Positions 18,270 through 27,797 are shown, numbered from the stretch's first letter. The stretch is 64,000 bases of DNA from Candidatus Aegiribacteria sp. MLS_C (GCA_002030045.1 LQBI01000002.1:1-64000), one strand, 5' to 3'. Made by a program: numbers and translations. Notes: generated by a model not told the origin, from the letters alone.

Positions 18270-18848
18270 TCAGCCGAAGAGTTCCCTGCCTCTCCTGAAG
18301 GCTTCCAGGTTCACCTCATGGTGTTTTGCCGGGACCCTCTCCCTGATGGCCCGATGCCAGTGCTCGACCTCCATCGGGAGATGCGGCGAGACGGCTCCTA
18401 TCAGCACCACGTTCACCACTCTCATGTTGCCCAGCTCCTCGGCTATCTCTACCGCCGGAACAAGCTGAACCGGAAGCCCGTGCTCTATCATAAGGGCGTC
18501 AACGTCAGGATACTCGGCGAGTCCCGTGTTCACTGTCATGGGGAATATCCTCAGGTCGCAGGCGACGAGTTTTCCCACCGGCGATAGATAGGGAGCCCAC
18601 CTGAGTCCCTCCATCTTTTCCATGGCCAGAATCAGGTCGGCGCACCCCTCCTCCACCAGGGGGCTGTAGATCTTCTCACCGAACCTGACATGGCTTGATA
18701 CGCTCCCTCCCCTCTGCGCCATTCCGTGGACCTCGCTCTTCTTCACATCGTTGCCCGCAGAGAGCGCTGCCGCGCACATGACCTCGCTGGCCAGGAGGAT
18801 GCCCTGTCCGCCGGTACCGCATATGATGACGTTGGTAACAGGTCTCAT
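18270..18848 (-). CDS. iorB: Indolepyruvate:ferredoxin oxidoreductase, beta subunit
   Basis: MRPVTNVIICGTGGQGILLASEVMCAAALSAGNDVKKSEVHGMAQRGGSVSSHVRFGEKIYSPL. The upstream part of the 436-aa ORF is an out-of-frame read of iorA. Confidence 0.9.
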   Translation of the reverse strand: MRPVTNVIICGTGGQGILLASEVMCAAALSAGNDVKKSEVHGMAQRGGSVSSHVRFGEKIYSPLVEEGCADLILAMEKMEGLRWAPYLSPVGKLVACDLRIFPMTVNTGLAEYPDVDALMIEHGLPVQLVPAVEIAEELGNMRVVNVVLIGAVSPHLPMEVEHWHRAIRERVPAKHHEVNLEAFRRGRELFG

Positions 18849-20629
18849 TCCCGACCTCCCATATCCTTTGAGATGGCGTCCACGGGACAGACCTGTACGC
18901 ACAGGTCGCAGTCGGGCCAGCAGAGGAGCTTGCTGATGACCGGGCGGTCGTCCTCCCAGCTGATGGCGGGACAACCCAGTTTCATGCACTGCCTGCAGCT
19001 TATGCACTTCTCCGTGTCCACCACCGCAACCGCCGGCTTCCCGGGACGGTAGCTCATGATGCAGGGTCTCCTGGTGATTATGACCGAGAGTTCGTCCCTC
19101 CCGATCTCCTCCTTCAGTGTCTTCTCCATCTCCTTCAGGTCGTGGGGGTCCACCACCTTCACATGTTCCACGCCGCAGGCTCGTACCAGCCCCTCGAGGT
19201 CGAGGACTGGAGTCTCCTCCCCTCTCAGGTTCCGTCCGGTGGTCGGGTTGTGCTGGCCCCCGGTCATGGCCGTCAGGCTGTTGTCCATTATCATCACGGT
19301 GCCGGTGTTGCCATTGTAGACCATGTCTATCAGACCTGTTATTCCAGAATGGACGAAGGTGGACTCGCCTATAGCGGCGACGAGCCTGCCCATGCCTTCG
19401 CGGCCCACCGCCTTCTCGATGCCGCTCAGGACTCCGATGGAGGCGCCCATGCATACGGTGGTCTCGAGGGCGTTGTACGGAGGCATGAGTCCCAGCGTGT
19501 AGCATCCGATGTCGCCGGTGGAACTCCCCCTGATGCGGCTCAGGCAGTAGAAGGCACCCCGGTGGGGGCATCCCGGGCACAGCGACGGGGGTCTTCCCGG
19601 GAGAGGGATCTCGCTCCAGGTGAGCTTCTTCTCAGTACCGGGCCTGAGCGCCTTCCTGACGGTCTCCGGATCCAGTTCCCCCTCTATGGGGATGATATCC
19701 TTTCCGTCGGACTCTATCAGGAATCGTGACCTCACTGCCTCTTCGAGGAATGGCTCGTTCTCCTCAACGAAGACAACCCTGTCCACCATTCCCAGGAACT
19801 TCTCCACCAGCTTCCAGGGAAGCGGGTTCGAGATGCCTATCTTCAGGACGCTGGCCTCCGGGTACACCTCCTTCACGTACTGGTAGGATATGCCGCTCGT
19901 TATGACGCCTATGGAGGGGTCTCCCTCCTCTATGCGGTTCAGGTCGCTTCCGGCCCCCCATTCGGACACTGCCAGGAGCCGTTTCTCCACCTTGCTGTGC
20001 ATCACCCTCGCATGTGCCGGGATGGGAACCCTCTTCTGTATGTCGGCCACGTATCCCTTCACGGGGACCTCGTTCCTGGGGCCCACCCTCACCAGGCTCT
20101 TTGAATGACATACCCTGGTGGTCATCCTCAGGAGGACCGGGGTATCGAACTCCTCGGATATCCTGAGGCCCTCCCCTACCATGTCCTTTGCCTCCTGGCT
20201 GTCCGAGGGCTCCAGCACCACAACCTTGGCGGCCCTGCCCATCAGCCTGTTGTCCTGCTCGTTCTGGCTTGAGTGCATTCCCGGATCGTCAGCGGAGACT
20301 ATGACTATGCCTCCGGTGGAGCCTATGTAGCTCAGGGTGAAGAGCGGGTCGGCCGCTACGTTCAAACCAACGTGCTTCATGGCCGAGAGCACTCTGGCTC
20401 CCGCGAAGGACGCTCCCGCTATCACCTCCAGGCCCACCTTCTCGTTGGGTGCCCACTGGGCGTCTATCTCCTCGTACTCCTCGCCGATGGTCTCCAGTAT
20501 CTCCGTGGAAGGGGTCCCCGGATAGGCTGCCGCGAAATGCACTCCATACTCCCATGCGCCACGGGCCACGGCCTCGTTCCCGGACAGCAGAAGTACCCCT
20601 TCCTCGACGGTGTTCAGCTTCTTCCTCAT
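18845..20629 (-). CDS. iorA: Indolepyruvate:ferredoxin oxidoreductase, alpha subunit
   Basis: LLLSGNEAVARGAWEYGVHFAAAYPGTPSTEILETI...SLCPGCPHRGAFYCL...GDIGCYTLG; C-terminal ferredoxin-type Cys motifs CISCRQCMKLGCP and CDLCVQVCP. Confidence 0.93.
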   Translation of the reverse strand: MRKKLNTVEEGVLLLSGNEAVARGAWEYGVHFAAAYPGTPSTEILETIGEEYEEIDAQWAPNEKVGLEVIAGASFAGARVLSAMKHVGLNVAADPLFTLSYIGSTGGIVIVSADDPGMHSSQNEQDNRLMGRAAKVVVLEPSDSQEAKDMVGEGLRISEEFDTPVLLRMTTRVCHSKSLVRVGPRNEVPVKGYVADIQKRVPIPAHARVMHSKVEKRLLAVSEWGAGSDLNRIEEGDPSIGVITSGISYQYVKEVYPEASVLKIGISNPLPWKLVEKFLGMVDRVVFVEENEPFLEEAVRSRFLIESDGKDIIPIEGELDPETVRKALRPGTEKKLTWSEIPLPGRPPSLCPGCPHRGAFYCLSRIRGSSTGDIGCYTLGLMPPYNALETTVCMGASIGVLSGIEKAVGREGMGRLVAAIGESTFVHSGITGLIDMVYNGNTGTVMIMDNSLTAMTGGQHNPTTGRNLRGEETPVLDLEGLVRACGVEHVKVVDPHDLKEMEKTLKEEIGRDELSVIITRRPCIMSYRPGKPAVAVVDTEKCISCRQCMKLGCPAISWEDDRPVISKLLCWPDCDLCVQVCPVDAISKDMGGRE

Positions 20630-20724
20630 TCGCCGCCTTTCATGTGTCTTCGCGGGCCCGTGATCATGACGGGATCCGCTGTGCCGCGCAACCGGACACG
20701 GAGGGATCCTTCAGGCCCCGTGAC

Positions 20725-21807
20725 CTACCTGTAGACCTTAACTTCCTCAACAGAATCCATGACCCTGAGAACTCCCCGCATGAGAGCTTCCAGCTCCTCT
20801 TCTCCGGGGAATACGATGATCTCGCCAAGGAAGGCGAGGTTCGATGCGAGTCTTTCGACGACCCAGCTGTTGTGCGCTATTCCGCCCGTTATGACCACGG
20901 CGTCAACGTCCCCGTAAAGGGCAGCGGCCATGGCCCCCGCTTCCTTGGTTATCTGGTAGACCATGGCCCTCAGGGCGAGATCGCAGGTCTCGTCACCCTC
21001 TTCCGCCCTTTTCCTGGCCTCCCCCACATGGTCGGTCCCGGTATAGGCCATGAGGCCTCCCCGCTTGAGTAGCATGGTCTTCATCTCGGACCATTTGTAC
21101 TCACCGGACAGGCACAACCTTGCCAGGCCGGTGGTGGGTAATGCGCCGACCCTCTGAGGACTGAACGGTCCTCCATCGTTTGCATGGCTGGTGTCAATCA
21201 TCCTGCCCCTGCGGATGGGATTTACGGAAATGCCGCTTCCGAGATGGAGTACCACCAGGTTGATCCCGTTCAGCGGCCTCCCCAGCTTCCCGGCGGCCTT
21301 GTAGGCCACCATTCGTATGTTGAGCGCATGGCTCAGGCTGACCCTTTCCAGCATGGGGAGTCCCGAGAGCCTGGCTTCAGGTATCATCTCGTCCACGCAT
21401 ACCGGATCCACGATGTAGGGCCTGCAGCCGGCCTTCGCCGCTATGTCCCATGCCAGAAGCGCACCCAGGTTGGAGGGATGGTCGGCCTGCAGGCTCGATC
21501 CTTCCCTGATGTCCTCGACCAATTTGCTGTTAACCTGGTAGGTGCCGCTCTCCAGCGGCTTGAATGCTCCACCCCTGCCTACCACGGCCGAGAGGTCCGA
21601 TATGTCATGACCTTCCTCCTCGAGGGCCCGAAGGATCATGTCCCTCCTGTACTCCAGCTGACCAAGAGTGGAACCCAGCTTCTCCAGTTCTTCAGGGAGG
21701 TGCCTCACGCTCATTTCGAACACCGGTTCCGTCTCCCTGTAAAGACCCAGCTTGGTTGATGTGCCGCCGGGATTCACAGCAAGTATCAGTCGTCCGTCGT
21801 CAGCCAT
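20725..21807 (-). CDS. buk: Butyrate kinase family acyl kinase
   Basis: LILAVNPGGTSTKLGLYRETEPVFEMSVRH...VVLHLGSGISVNPIRRGRMIDTSHANDGGPFSPQRVGALPT. Confidence 0.92.
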   Translation of the reverse strand: MADDGRLILAVNPGGTSTKLGLYRETEPVFEMSVRHLPEELEKLGSTLGQLEYRRDMILRALEEEGHDISDLSAVVGRGGAFKPLESGTYQVNSKLVEDIREGSSLQADHPSNLGALLAWDIAAKAGCRPYIVDPVCVDEMIPEARLSGLPMLERVSLSHALNIRMVAYKAAGKLGRPLNGINLVVLHLGSGISVNPIRRGRMIDTSHANDGGPFSPQRVGALPTTGLARLCLSGEYKWSEMKTMLLKRGGLMAYTGTDHVGEARKRAEEGDETCDLALRAMVYQITKEAGAMAAALYGDVDAVVITGGIAHNSWVVERLASNLAFLGEIIVFPGEEELEALMRGVLRVMDSVEEVKVYR

Positions 21808-22702
21808 TCCCTCCTCCCGTCACCACTACTCCCAGTGCAAGGGAATTAAGCTTTGTCAGGGGAGTGTCGGACCTCGAGAGCATCACAACGGGTGCCGCGG
21901 CTCCGGCTATGAGCCCTCCGACCTCGGCATCCGTCATGTACATGAATCCCTTGGCGAATATGTTGCCGCTGGCTATGTCAGGGGTTATCAGGACGTTGGC
22001 CCGTCCGGGCACTTCTCCCTCCATTCCCTTGATGGCCGCAGCCTCCGGATCCATCGCCCCGTCCACGGCGATCGGTCCCGCAACCGCCATTCCCGGGAGC
22101 CCTTCGGAAGCTATTCTGTGGAACATCAGGGTTTCCGGCATCTTGTCGCTGGGGACCTCGATGGCGGCAAGGAGTGCCACCAGAGGCTTCTCTGCGCCCA
22201 GGGCCAGAATGACTCCCGCCGCATTCACTGCAATCTGTCTGATACCGTCCTCATCCGGCCTGATGTTCATTCCGCCGTCGGATATGGCCACGAGCCTGTC
22301 CTGCCTGGGTACGTGCACTACAGCCACGTGGCTGAGTATCCTGCCTGTCCTGAGCCCCTTCTCCCTGTCCAGTACGGCCTTCTGGAATATGGAGGTCTTG
22401 ATGAGCCCCTTCATGAGCAGGCTGGCCTCCCCCGAACTCACCATGCTCACAGACTCCAGGGCCGCTGCCTCCGGGTCCTCTATGTCAACTACCTCTATCT
22501 CTTCCGGCAGTTTCCTGCCCAGCTCCCTGAGAGTATCCCTGAGGCCTGCTACCGGCCCTACTATCACGGCCGAGGCGAGGCCCTCCTCCGCCGCCCGGAG
22601 CAGGGCTTCCACCGAGGACGCATCATGCCCCATAGGGATGGCGACCCTGGCATTCGAAACAGCTCGTGCCGCATCTCTGATCTCGCCGAAATTCCTGTAC
22701 AA
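21800..22702 (-). CDS. ptb: Phosphate butyryltransferase family acyltransferase
   Basis: NFGEIRDAARAVSNARVAIPMGHDASSVEALLRAAEEGLASAVIVGP... TTG start 5 nt after GGGGAGG within the ORF 21800..22789. Confidence 0.9.
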   Translation of the reverse strand: MYRNFGEIRDAARAVSNARVAIPMGHDASSVEALLRAAEEGLASAVIVGPVAGLRDTLRELGRKLPEEIEVVDIEDPEAAALESVSMVSSGEASLLMKGLIKTSIFQKAVLDREKGLRTGRILSHVAVVHVPRQDRLVAISDGGMNIRPDEDGIRQIAVNAAGVILALGAEKPLVALLAAIEVPSDKMPETLMFHRIASEGLPGMAVAGPIAVDGAMDPEAAAIKGMEGEVPGRANVLITPDIASGNIFAKGFMYMTDAEVGGLIAGAAAPVVMLSRSDTPLTKLNSLALGVVVTGGGNG

Positions 22703-22803
22703 GAGAACCTCCCCTGTCGATTGTTGACACCGGCCGGGAGCAGCGGTCAACCGTGTTTTGAAGTGACCGACGGTGGACTCCCACTGCAAGGATTTAGTAT
22801 TAT

Positions 22804-23562
22804 GTGGCCGGAACGGCTTTCGGCCAAGGACGTGGCATCACGGAAGGGGGAACTCTGGACAGGGTCGGCGGTGAGGAGGCGCTCGCTTCGGCTATCGAGG
22901 CTTCCGATGCCCTGCTGCTTGATTTCGACGGGGTCCTCGCGGACAGCGAGCCGGTGTTCCGGCGTGCATGGAACCATGCCCTCAGCCCATGGGGGCATAC
23001 CATCGGGAAAAACGACTACTGGAACTACTGGTCCTCGCGGGGAGAGGGGCTCGAGGGTGAGATAAGGAGGCGCGGTATAAGCGGGATCGACGTCCGGGAG
23101 GCTGCCTGCCGGCAGCGCGAGGCCTACCTGAAAGCCGTCGGAAATGGAGAGGTGTCTCTCTTCCCGGGAGCGGTAGAACTCCTTCGACGGCTTGATGCGC
23201 TTGCCGGGAACACCGGCATGGGATACTGCATCGCGTCCAATACCTCCGAGAGCATCATAAGGGACATACTCCTCGGGAACGATGCTCCGGTACCGATGGT
23301 GGTGGGAGGCGACGGGCTTCCCAAGAAACCCTCACCCGACATTTTCCTGAAGGCGGCCTCGCTACTCGGGGCAGCACCTTCGAGGAGCCTTGTGGCGGAG
23401 GATTCCTGGAAGGGGGTCAAAGCCGCCTTTACGGGGGGTTTCCGCAGCATTCTCGTGCTAAATCCCCTCAACAGGGACCTGTGTATTGAGAGTGATTTCA
23501 CTGTATCCGGCCTGGAGGGACTGATCCGGTCACTCCCTGAACTACCCAGTGTCCGGATTTGA
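22804..23562 (+). CDS. HAD-superfamily hydrolase (phosphoglucomutase-like)
   Basis: ALLLDFDGVLADSEPVFRRAW...CIASNTSESIIRDIL...KKPSPDIFLKAASLLG...LVAEDSWKGVKAA. Confidence 0.85.
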   Translation: MAGTAFGQGRGITEGGTLDRVGGEEALASAIEASDALLLDFDGVLADSEPVFRRAWNHALSPWGHTIGKNDYWNYWSSRGEGLEGEIRRRGISGIDVREAACRQREAYLKAVGNGEVSLFPGAVELLRRLDALAGNTGMGYCIASNTSESIIRDILLGNDAPVPMVVGGDGLPKKPSPDIFLKAASLLGAAPSRSLVAEDSWKGVKAAFTGGFRSILVLNPLNRDLCIESDFTVSGLEGLIRSLPELPSVRI

Positions 23563-23574
23563 AGGGGGTATGAC

Positions 23575-24153
23575 ATGGACCTGATACTCGACGCGAGAAT
23601 ATTCAGCATACCTATGGTCAGCTTCATAATAGGCCTGCTATTCTGTTTCCTCGGCAGGAAGCTGCTGGGTTTCATAGTAATCGTCTTCGGATTCATGATC
23701 GGCTTCTCATGGCTGTCTCTGCTTCTCGCGGACATCACCGGGACAACCGTCGCAGCATCTCCCTGGGTCGCATGGGTATCGGGGCTGATCGGCGCAGCAC
23801 TGGGCCTGGTGGCCTGGAAGGTGTCCATGTTACTCGCCGGCGCCGTGATAGGTCTATTCGTCGCCAGGGGCCTGCTTCCCTCCATGAGCAGTATTGTGCA
23901 CGCGGCCATCGCTCTGGCGTCAGGGATACTCATGCATGTCTACAAGGAACCCATAACTGCTCTCCTGACGGCAATCGCCGGAGCATACATCGCCGCCGGG
24001 TCGGCGATGATCATGCTCGAGGATATCGGGTTCGTCAGCTCTGTTGCCGGGTTCATAGATGCGGCCGATCCGGGTCCGGTCATCGCCCTTGTGCTCATGT
24101 TCATCTTCTGTCTGACCGGCTACAAGTTCCAGGCAAGGTCCCTCGGTTCCTGA
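23575..24153 (+). CDS. Multi-pass membrane protein of unknown function
   Basis: 192 aa with many hydrophobic segments; its last codons lie in the first copy of the 44-bp repeat. Confidence 0.65.
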   Translation: MDLILDARIFSIPMVSFIIGLLFCFLGRKLLGFIVIVFGFMIGFSWLSLLLADITGTTVAASPWVAWVSGLIGAALGLVAWKVSMLLAGAVIGLFVARGLLPSMSSIVHAAIALASGILMHVYKEPITALLTAIAGAYIAAGSAMIMLEDIGFVSSVAGFIDAADPGPVIALVLMFIFCLTGYKFQARSLGS

Positions 24154-24313
24154 CAAATGGGCTTATGAATCCCGGCTCAGGAGCCGCCGGTTCCTGACAA
24201 AGGGACTTATGAATCCCGGCTCAGGAGCCGCCGGTTCCTGACAAAGGGACTTATGAATCCCGGCTCAGGAGCCGCCGGTTCCTTATGAATCCCGGCTCAG
24301 GAGCCGCCGGTTC
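24144..24313 (+). repeat. 44-bp hairpin-containing direct tandem repeat (4 copies, last shortened)
   Basis: TTATGAATCCCGGCTCAGGAGCCGCCGG starts at 24163, 24207, 24251 and 24283 (periods 44, 44, 32). Each unit carries CGGCTC-AG-GAGCCG. Confidence 0.92.
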
Positions 24314-24429
24314 TTGAGCTGAGGGAACCGGGAGTGTATATTGCCTTTCCCGATTCAATTCATGGTGTCCGCCGCCTGCGGCGATGAAGAAGGAGGACTG
24401 ACCTGGGCCAGAGACTGACGGATTACGCC

Positions 24430-24951
24430 ATGGTGGCGTTCGTGGTGCTGATCGTGTTCGGTTTGTTCCGGCTTTCCAGGATCATCATGAGATCCGTCGT
24501 GAGGCGGCTCGAGGCCCGTCACGGGAGTTTCGGTTCGGACCGCATGCTTATCACAGGCTTTCTCTTCCTCCTATGTGGTCTTCTGTTCCTGCCCGCCTTC
24601 ACCGCAGTACTTGCCCTTGTCGACCAGCATCATCTGTCCGGCGGAATGGTACTCCACCTGGTCCTGGTTGCCCTTTCCATAATCCTGTTCAGCATAGCCG
24701 AGGACATGTTCAGGGATTTCCCCGCCATTCACGGAGGGAAGGACCTCTGGAGCGTCTCAGCTCACTTCCGTCGGATCGCCATGCCCCTGATGGTTTTCTG
24801 GCTCATCGGAGTCCTTTTCCTGAGTCCCATCTTCTATTCCGGCCTTTCCCTGATACTTGCGATCTTCTACCTTTTCGCTCTCTCCTGCAGGAAAACACGG
24901 GAAGTGGAGCGTTCCGACAGCGGGGGCCCACCTTCGAATAAGAAGGACTGA
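24430..24951 (+). CDS. Membrane protein of unknown function
   Basis: 173-aa hydrophobic ORF. In-frame CTG at 24403 has a better Shine-Dalgarno spacing than the ATG at 24430. Confidence 0.6.
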   Translation: MVAFVVLIVFGLFRLSRIIMRSVVRRLEARHGSFGSDRMLITGFLFLLCGLLFLPAFTAVLALVDQHHLSGGMVLHLVLVALSIILFSIAEDMFRDFPAIHGGKDLWSVSAHFRRIAMPLMVFWLIGVLFLSPIFYSGLSLILAIFYLFALSCRKTREVERSDSGGPPSNKKD

Positions 24952-27764
24952 TGCCCGGTCGAGACATTCGAATACTGCACATCATCACGAAGCTGGCCGT
25001 GGGAGGCGCCCAGATGAACACCCTCATCTCCGCCAGGGACATAGGCGCCATGGGATACCGGTCCGAGATACTGACCGGTCCGGAAAGACCCGAGGAGGGA
25101 GACCTCTTCCATCTGGCCGATGAATGGGGGCTTAAGGTCATAACGGCTCCCCATCTCAAGCGCAGCATATCACCTCTGAGCGACCTGATGGCCCTGCTGG
25201 AGATCCGGAATGTGATACTGGAGGGTGCGTACGACATTGTCCACACCCACGGGTCGAAGGCCCGGTTCCTGGGAAGGATTGCGGCGGCCTCGATCCCCCG
25301 CGTGAAGACCGTTCAGACCGCTCACGGATGGCCCTTCTACGAATCCATGAACCCGGTGAAGAAGTGGTTGTATATAAGTCTGGAGAAGATAGGTTTCAAC
25401 CTCGCCCACATCAACATATGCGTGAGTCCCAGGGATCGGGACAAGGCCGTAAGGTACGGGATCGGCCATTACGACGATTACAGGATAATCCGCAGCGGTG
25501 TGGAGTTCGATGACTTCCGGAGGACCAGGAATAGTGCTGACGAGGCCAGGGCGAGACTGGGACTCGACAGAGTGGACGGCGTTGTCGGTTCGGTGATGAG
25601 GTTCTGTACCGAGAAGGCCCCTGACATATTCGTCTCCACGGCGGAAAAGGTCCTTGAACGAAGGCCAGGGACGAAGTTCGTCATGATCGGCGACGGTCCG
25701 CTCTTTTCACAGACCAGGAAGACGATAGAACTCAGGGGCATCGAGGGCAGCTTCATCCTTACCGGAAGCAGGGATGACGTGGAGGACCTGATCCCCGCTT
25801 TCGATGTCTTCCTCATAACTTCCCGCACCGAGGGCCTCCCGAGGGTGCTGCTGGAGTCACTTGCGGCCGGAATACCCGTTGTATCCACAGACGCGGGGGG
25901 TATACACGAACTCCTTCGCGATGGCAGGAACGGAATTCTCTGCGGCGAGGGGGACGAGGAATCCCTCGCTCGAGGGGTCCTTGAACTTCTTGATGACCCT
26001 GAGCTGCGAAGCTCTCTGCTGGCCCGGGTCGACAGTGACCTGGAGCCCTTCTCCGCCGAAAGGATGGTCCTCGATCTCCACCAGCTCTATACGAGGCTGG
26101 CTCACCCGGAGATGAACGTCGTTTTCCTCTGCGACGATGAACCATTCAACATTCCCAGGACCGTGGCCAGAATAATCAGGAAACAGCCCTTCAACAGGTA
26201 CACGCTCATCTCGCTCAAGGGTCACGGATCTCTTCGAACGCCAGTTCGCAACATCAGGCGCTATATGGCACTCTACGGTTTCCGAGGCTTCTTCGGACAG
26301 CTGTTCCGGTTCCTGGCCATGAAGCTCTCCGGAGCCCTGTGTCTGCCCACGCGGGATTCACACTCCCTGAAACAAACCGCCCTAAGAGAGTATTCCCATC
26401 ATCTCGTCCTGGACGATGTGAATTCCCCCCGGTCCAGAAGCATTCTCAGTAGCCTTGATCCTGATGTCTTCGTTTCCATTTCCTGTCCCCGGATTCTGGG
26501 TAAGGAGACACTTGCGATCCCCCGCCTTGGGGCATGGAACGTACATTCCGCACTCCTGCCCAGGAACAGGGGAATGCTGCCCACCTTCTGGTCCCTCTAT
26601 CACGGGGACACTCCGGGAGTCACCATGCACCGCATGGTGCCGCGGCTGGACGCGGGCGGGATCCTTCTGCAGCGAAGTATCGATGTGACGGTGGACGACG
26701 TCTCCCTGCACACACTTCTCGACATGACCAAGATGACCGCGTCCGAGATCGTCTCCGAAGGCCTGGACATGATCCGAAAGGGTGGGATCCAGCTGCTGCC
26801 CAACCCATCAGAGGAGTCAACGTCCAACGGATTCCCTGACAGGACCGATGTAATGAGATTCCTGGACCTTGGAGGAACGATAACCGGAACTCCTGCCCGA
26901 AGAAAGCCTGTCGCAATATCCTTCGACGTCGAGGAATGGTTCCAGACGTACGCTGCCAGAAAATGGTACCCTAGCGAGACCTGGGAGGGAATGACGCAGA
27001 GGGTGAGGCCCGTCATCGATATCATTCTGGACATACTGGACCAGCACCGCTCCAAAGCCACCTTCTTCTTCCTCGGATGGATCGCGGAGCATTACCCGGA
27101 CCTTATGGTAACGGTCTCGGAGCGCGGTCACGAGATAGGCTACCACGGCTTCAAGCACACGGAACTCCATGGAGTAAGGAGAGAGGATTTCGGCTACAAC
27201 CTCGACAGGTTTCTTTCCATCGTGGACCGGGTCTCCATTCCGGGTCCTGTCGGGTTCAGGGCTCCCAGCTTCTCCATGAGGAGGGACACACTCTGGGCAG
27301 TGGACGAGATAGTCTCGAGGGGCTTCACCTATGACAGCAGCATCTATCCCATGTTCAAGATGAGATACGGCATCCCAGATGCCCCAAGGAGACCTTTTTT
27401 CCTGAACAGCCCCGAGGGCGGCATACTCGAACTGCCACTGGCGGCGCTCCAGATCTCCGGAGTGAAGATCCCGGTGGCAGGTGGAGCATACATGAGGTTC
27501 TACCCCGGCTGCGTCCACAGGATCATGCTTGGATCCGTCTCCAGGTCCGGAATAACACCGGTCCTCTACTTCCATCCATGGGAGATAGATTCCCAGAACA
27601 TCTCCAGCAGTATGAACACCCTCCAGCGATTCAGGCAGCACCACAACTCCGGCACGAATACTGTTTCAAAGCTCCGAAGTATCCTAAGGAAATACAGGGG
27701 CATCACTCTCAGGGAACTTGCGGATAGCACCGACAGGGAAGGCATTTCGGACTATTCACTGTAA
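24951..27764 (+). CDS. Three-domain fusion: GT4 glycosyltransferase + formyltransferase (Formyl_trans_N) + NodB/DUF3473-type polysaccharide deacetylase
   Basis: GT4: ILHIITKLAVGGAQMNTL...EGLPRVLLESLAAGIPVVSTDAGGIHELL. Formyltransferase: AWNVHSALLPRNRGMLPTFWSLYHGDTPGVTMHRMVPRLDAGGIL. Deacetylase: VAISFDVEEWFQTY...GHEIGYHGFKHTEL...GFRAPSFSM...YFHPWEID. One uninterrupted ORF. Confidence 0.88.
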   Translation: MPGRDIRILHIITKLAVGGAQMNTLISARDIGAMGYRSEILTGPERPEEGDLFHLADEWGLKVITAPHLKRSISPLSDLMALLEIRNVILEGAYDIVHTHGSKARFLGRIAAASIPRVKTVQTAHGWPFYESMNPVKKWLYISLEKIGFNLAHINICVSPRDRDKAVRYGIGHYDDYRIIRSGVEFDDFRRTRNSADEARARLGLDRVDGVVGSVMRFCTEKAPDIFVSTAEKVLERRPGTKFVMIGDGPLFSQTRKTIELRGIEGSFILTGSRDDVEDLIPAFDVFLITSRTEGLPRVLLESLAAGIPVVSTDAGGIHELLRDGRNGILCGEGDEESLARGVLELLDDPELRSSLLARVDSDLEPFSAERMVLDLHQLYTRLAHPEMNVVFLCDDEPFNIPRTVARIIRKQPFNRYTLISLKGHGSLRTPVRNIRRYMALYGFRGFFGQLFRFLAMKLSGALCLPTRDSHSLKQTALREYSHHLVLDDVNSPRSRSILSSLDPDVFVSISCPRILGKETLAIPRLGAWNVHSALLPRNRGMLPTFWSLYHGDTPGVTMHRMVPRLDAGGILLQRSIDVTVDDVSLHTLLDMTKMTASEIVSEGLDMIRKGGIQLLPNPSEESTSNGFPDRTDVMRFLDLGGTITGTPARRKPVAISFDVEEWFQTYAARKWYPSETWEGMTQRVRPVIDIILDILDQHRSKATFFFLGWIAEHYPDLMVTVSERGHEIGYHGFKHTELHGVRREDFGYNLDRFLSIVDRVSIPGPVGFRAPSFSMRRDTLWAVDEIVSRGFTYDSSIYPMFKMRYGIPDAPRRPFFLNSPEGGILELPLAALQISGVKIPVAGGAYMRFYPGCVHRIMLGSVSRSGITPVLYFHPWEIDSQNISSSMNTLQRFRQHHNSGTNTVSKLRSILRKYRGITLRELADSTDREGISDYSL

Positions 27765-27769
27765 ACGAT

Positions 27770-27797
27770 GGGGCCGCGGTCTTTACACCGCGACCCC
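27770..27797 (+). terminator. Terminator-like hairpin between convergent genes
   Basis: GGGGCCGCGGT-CTTTAC-ACCGCGACCCC, one mismatch in an 11-bp stem, starting just after the stop of the fusion gene. Confidence 0.55.

Noticed and set aside
18849-19580. N-terminal extension of the iorB ORF
   Set aside because: Out-of-frame read of iorA; IorB begins at MRPVTNVIICGTGGQG.
21752-23065. 437-aa plus-strand ORF opposite ptb
   Set aside because: Antisense to ptb and out of frame with the HAD gene; no domain.
24144-24313. CRISPR array
   Set aside because: Contiguous tandem units with no unique spacers, and no cas genes in the window.
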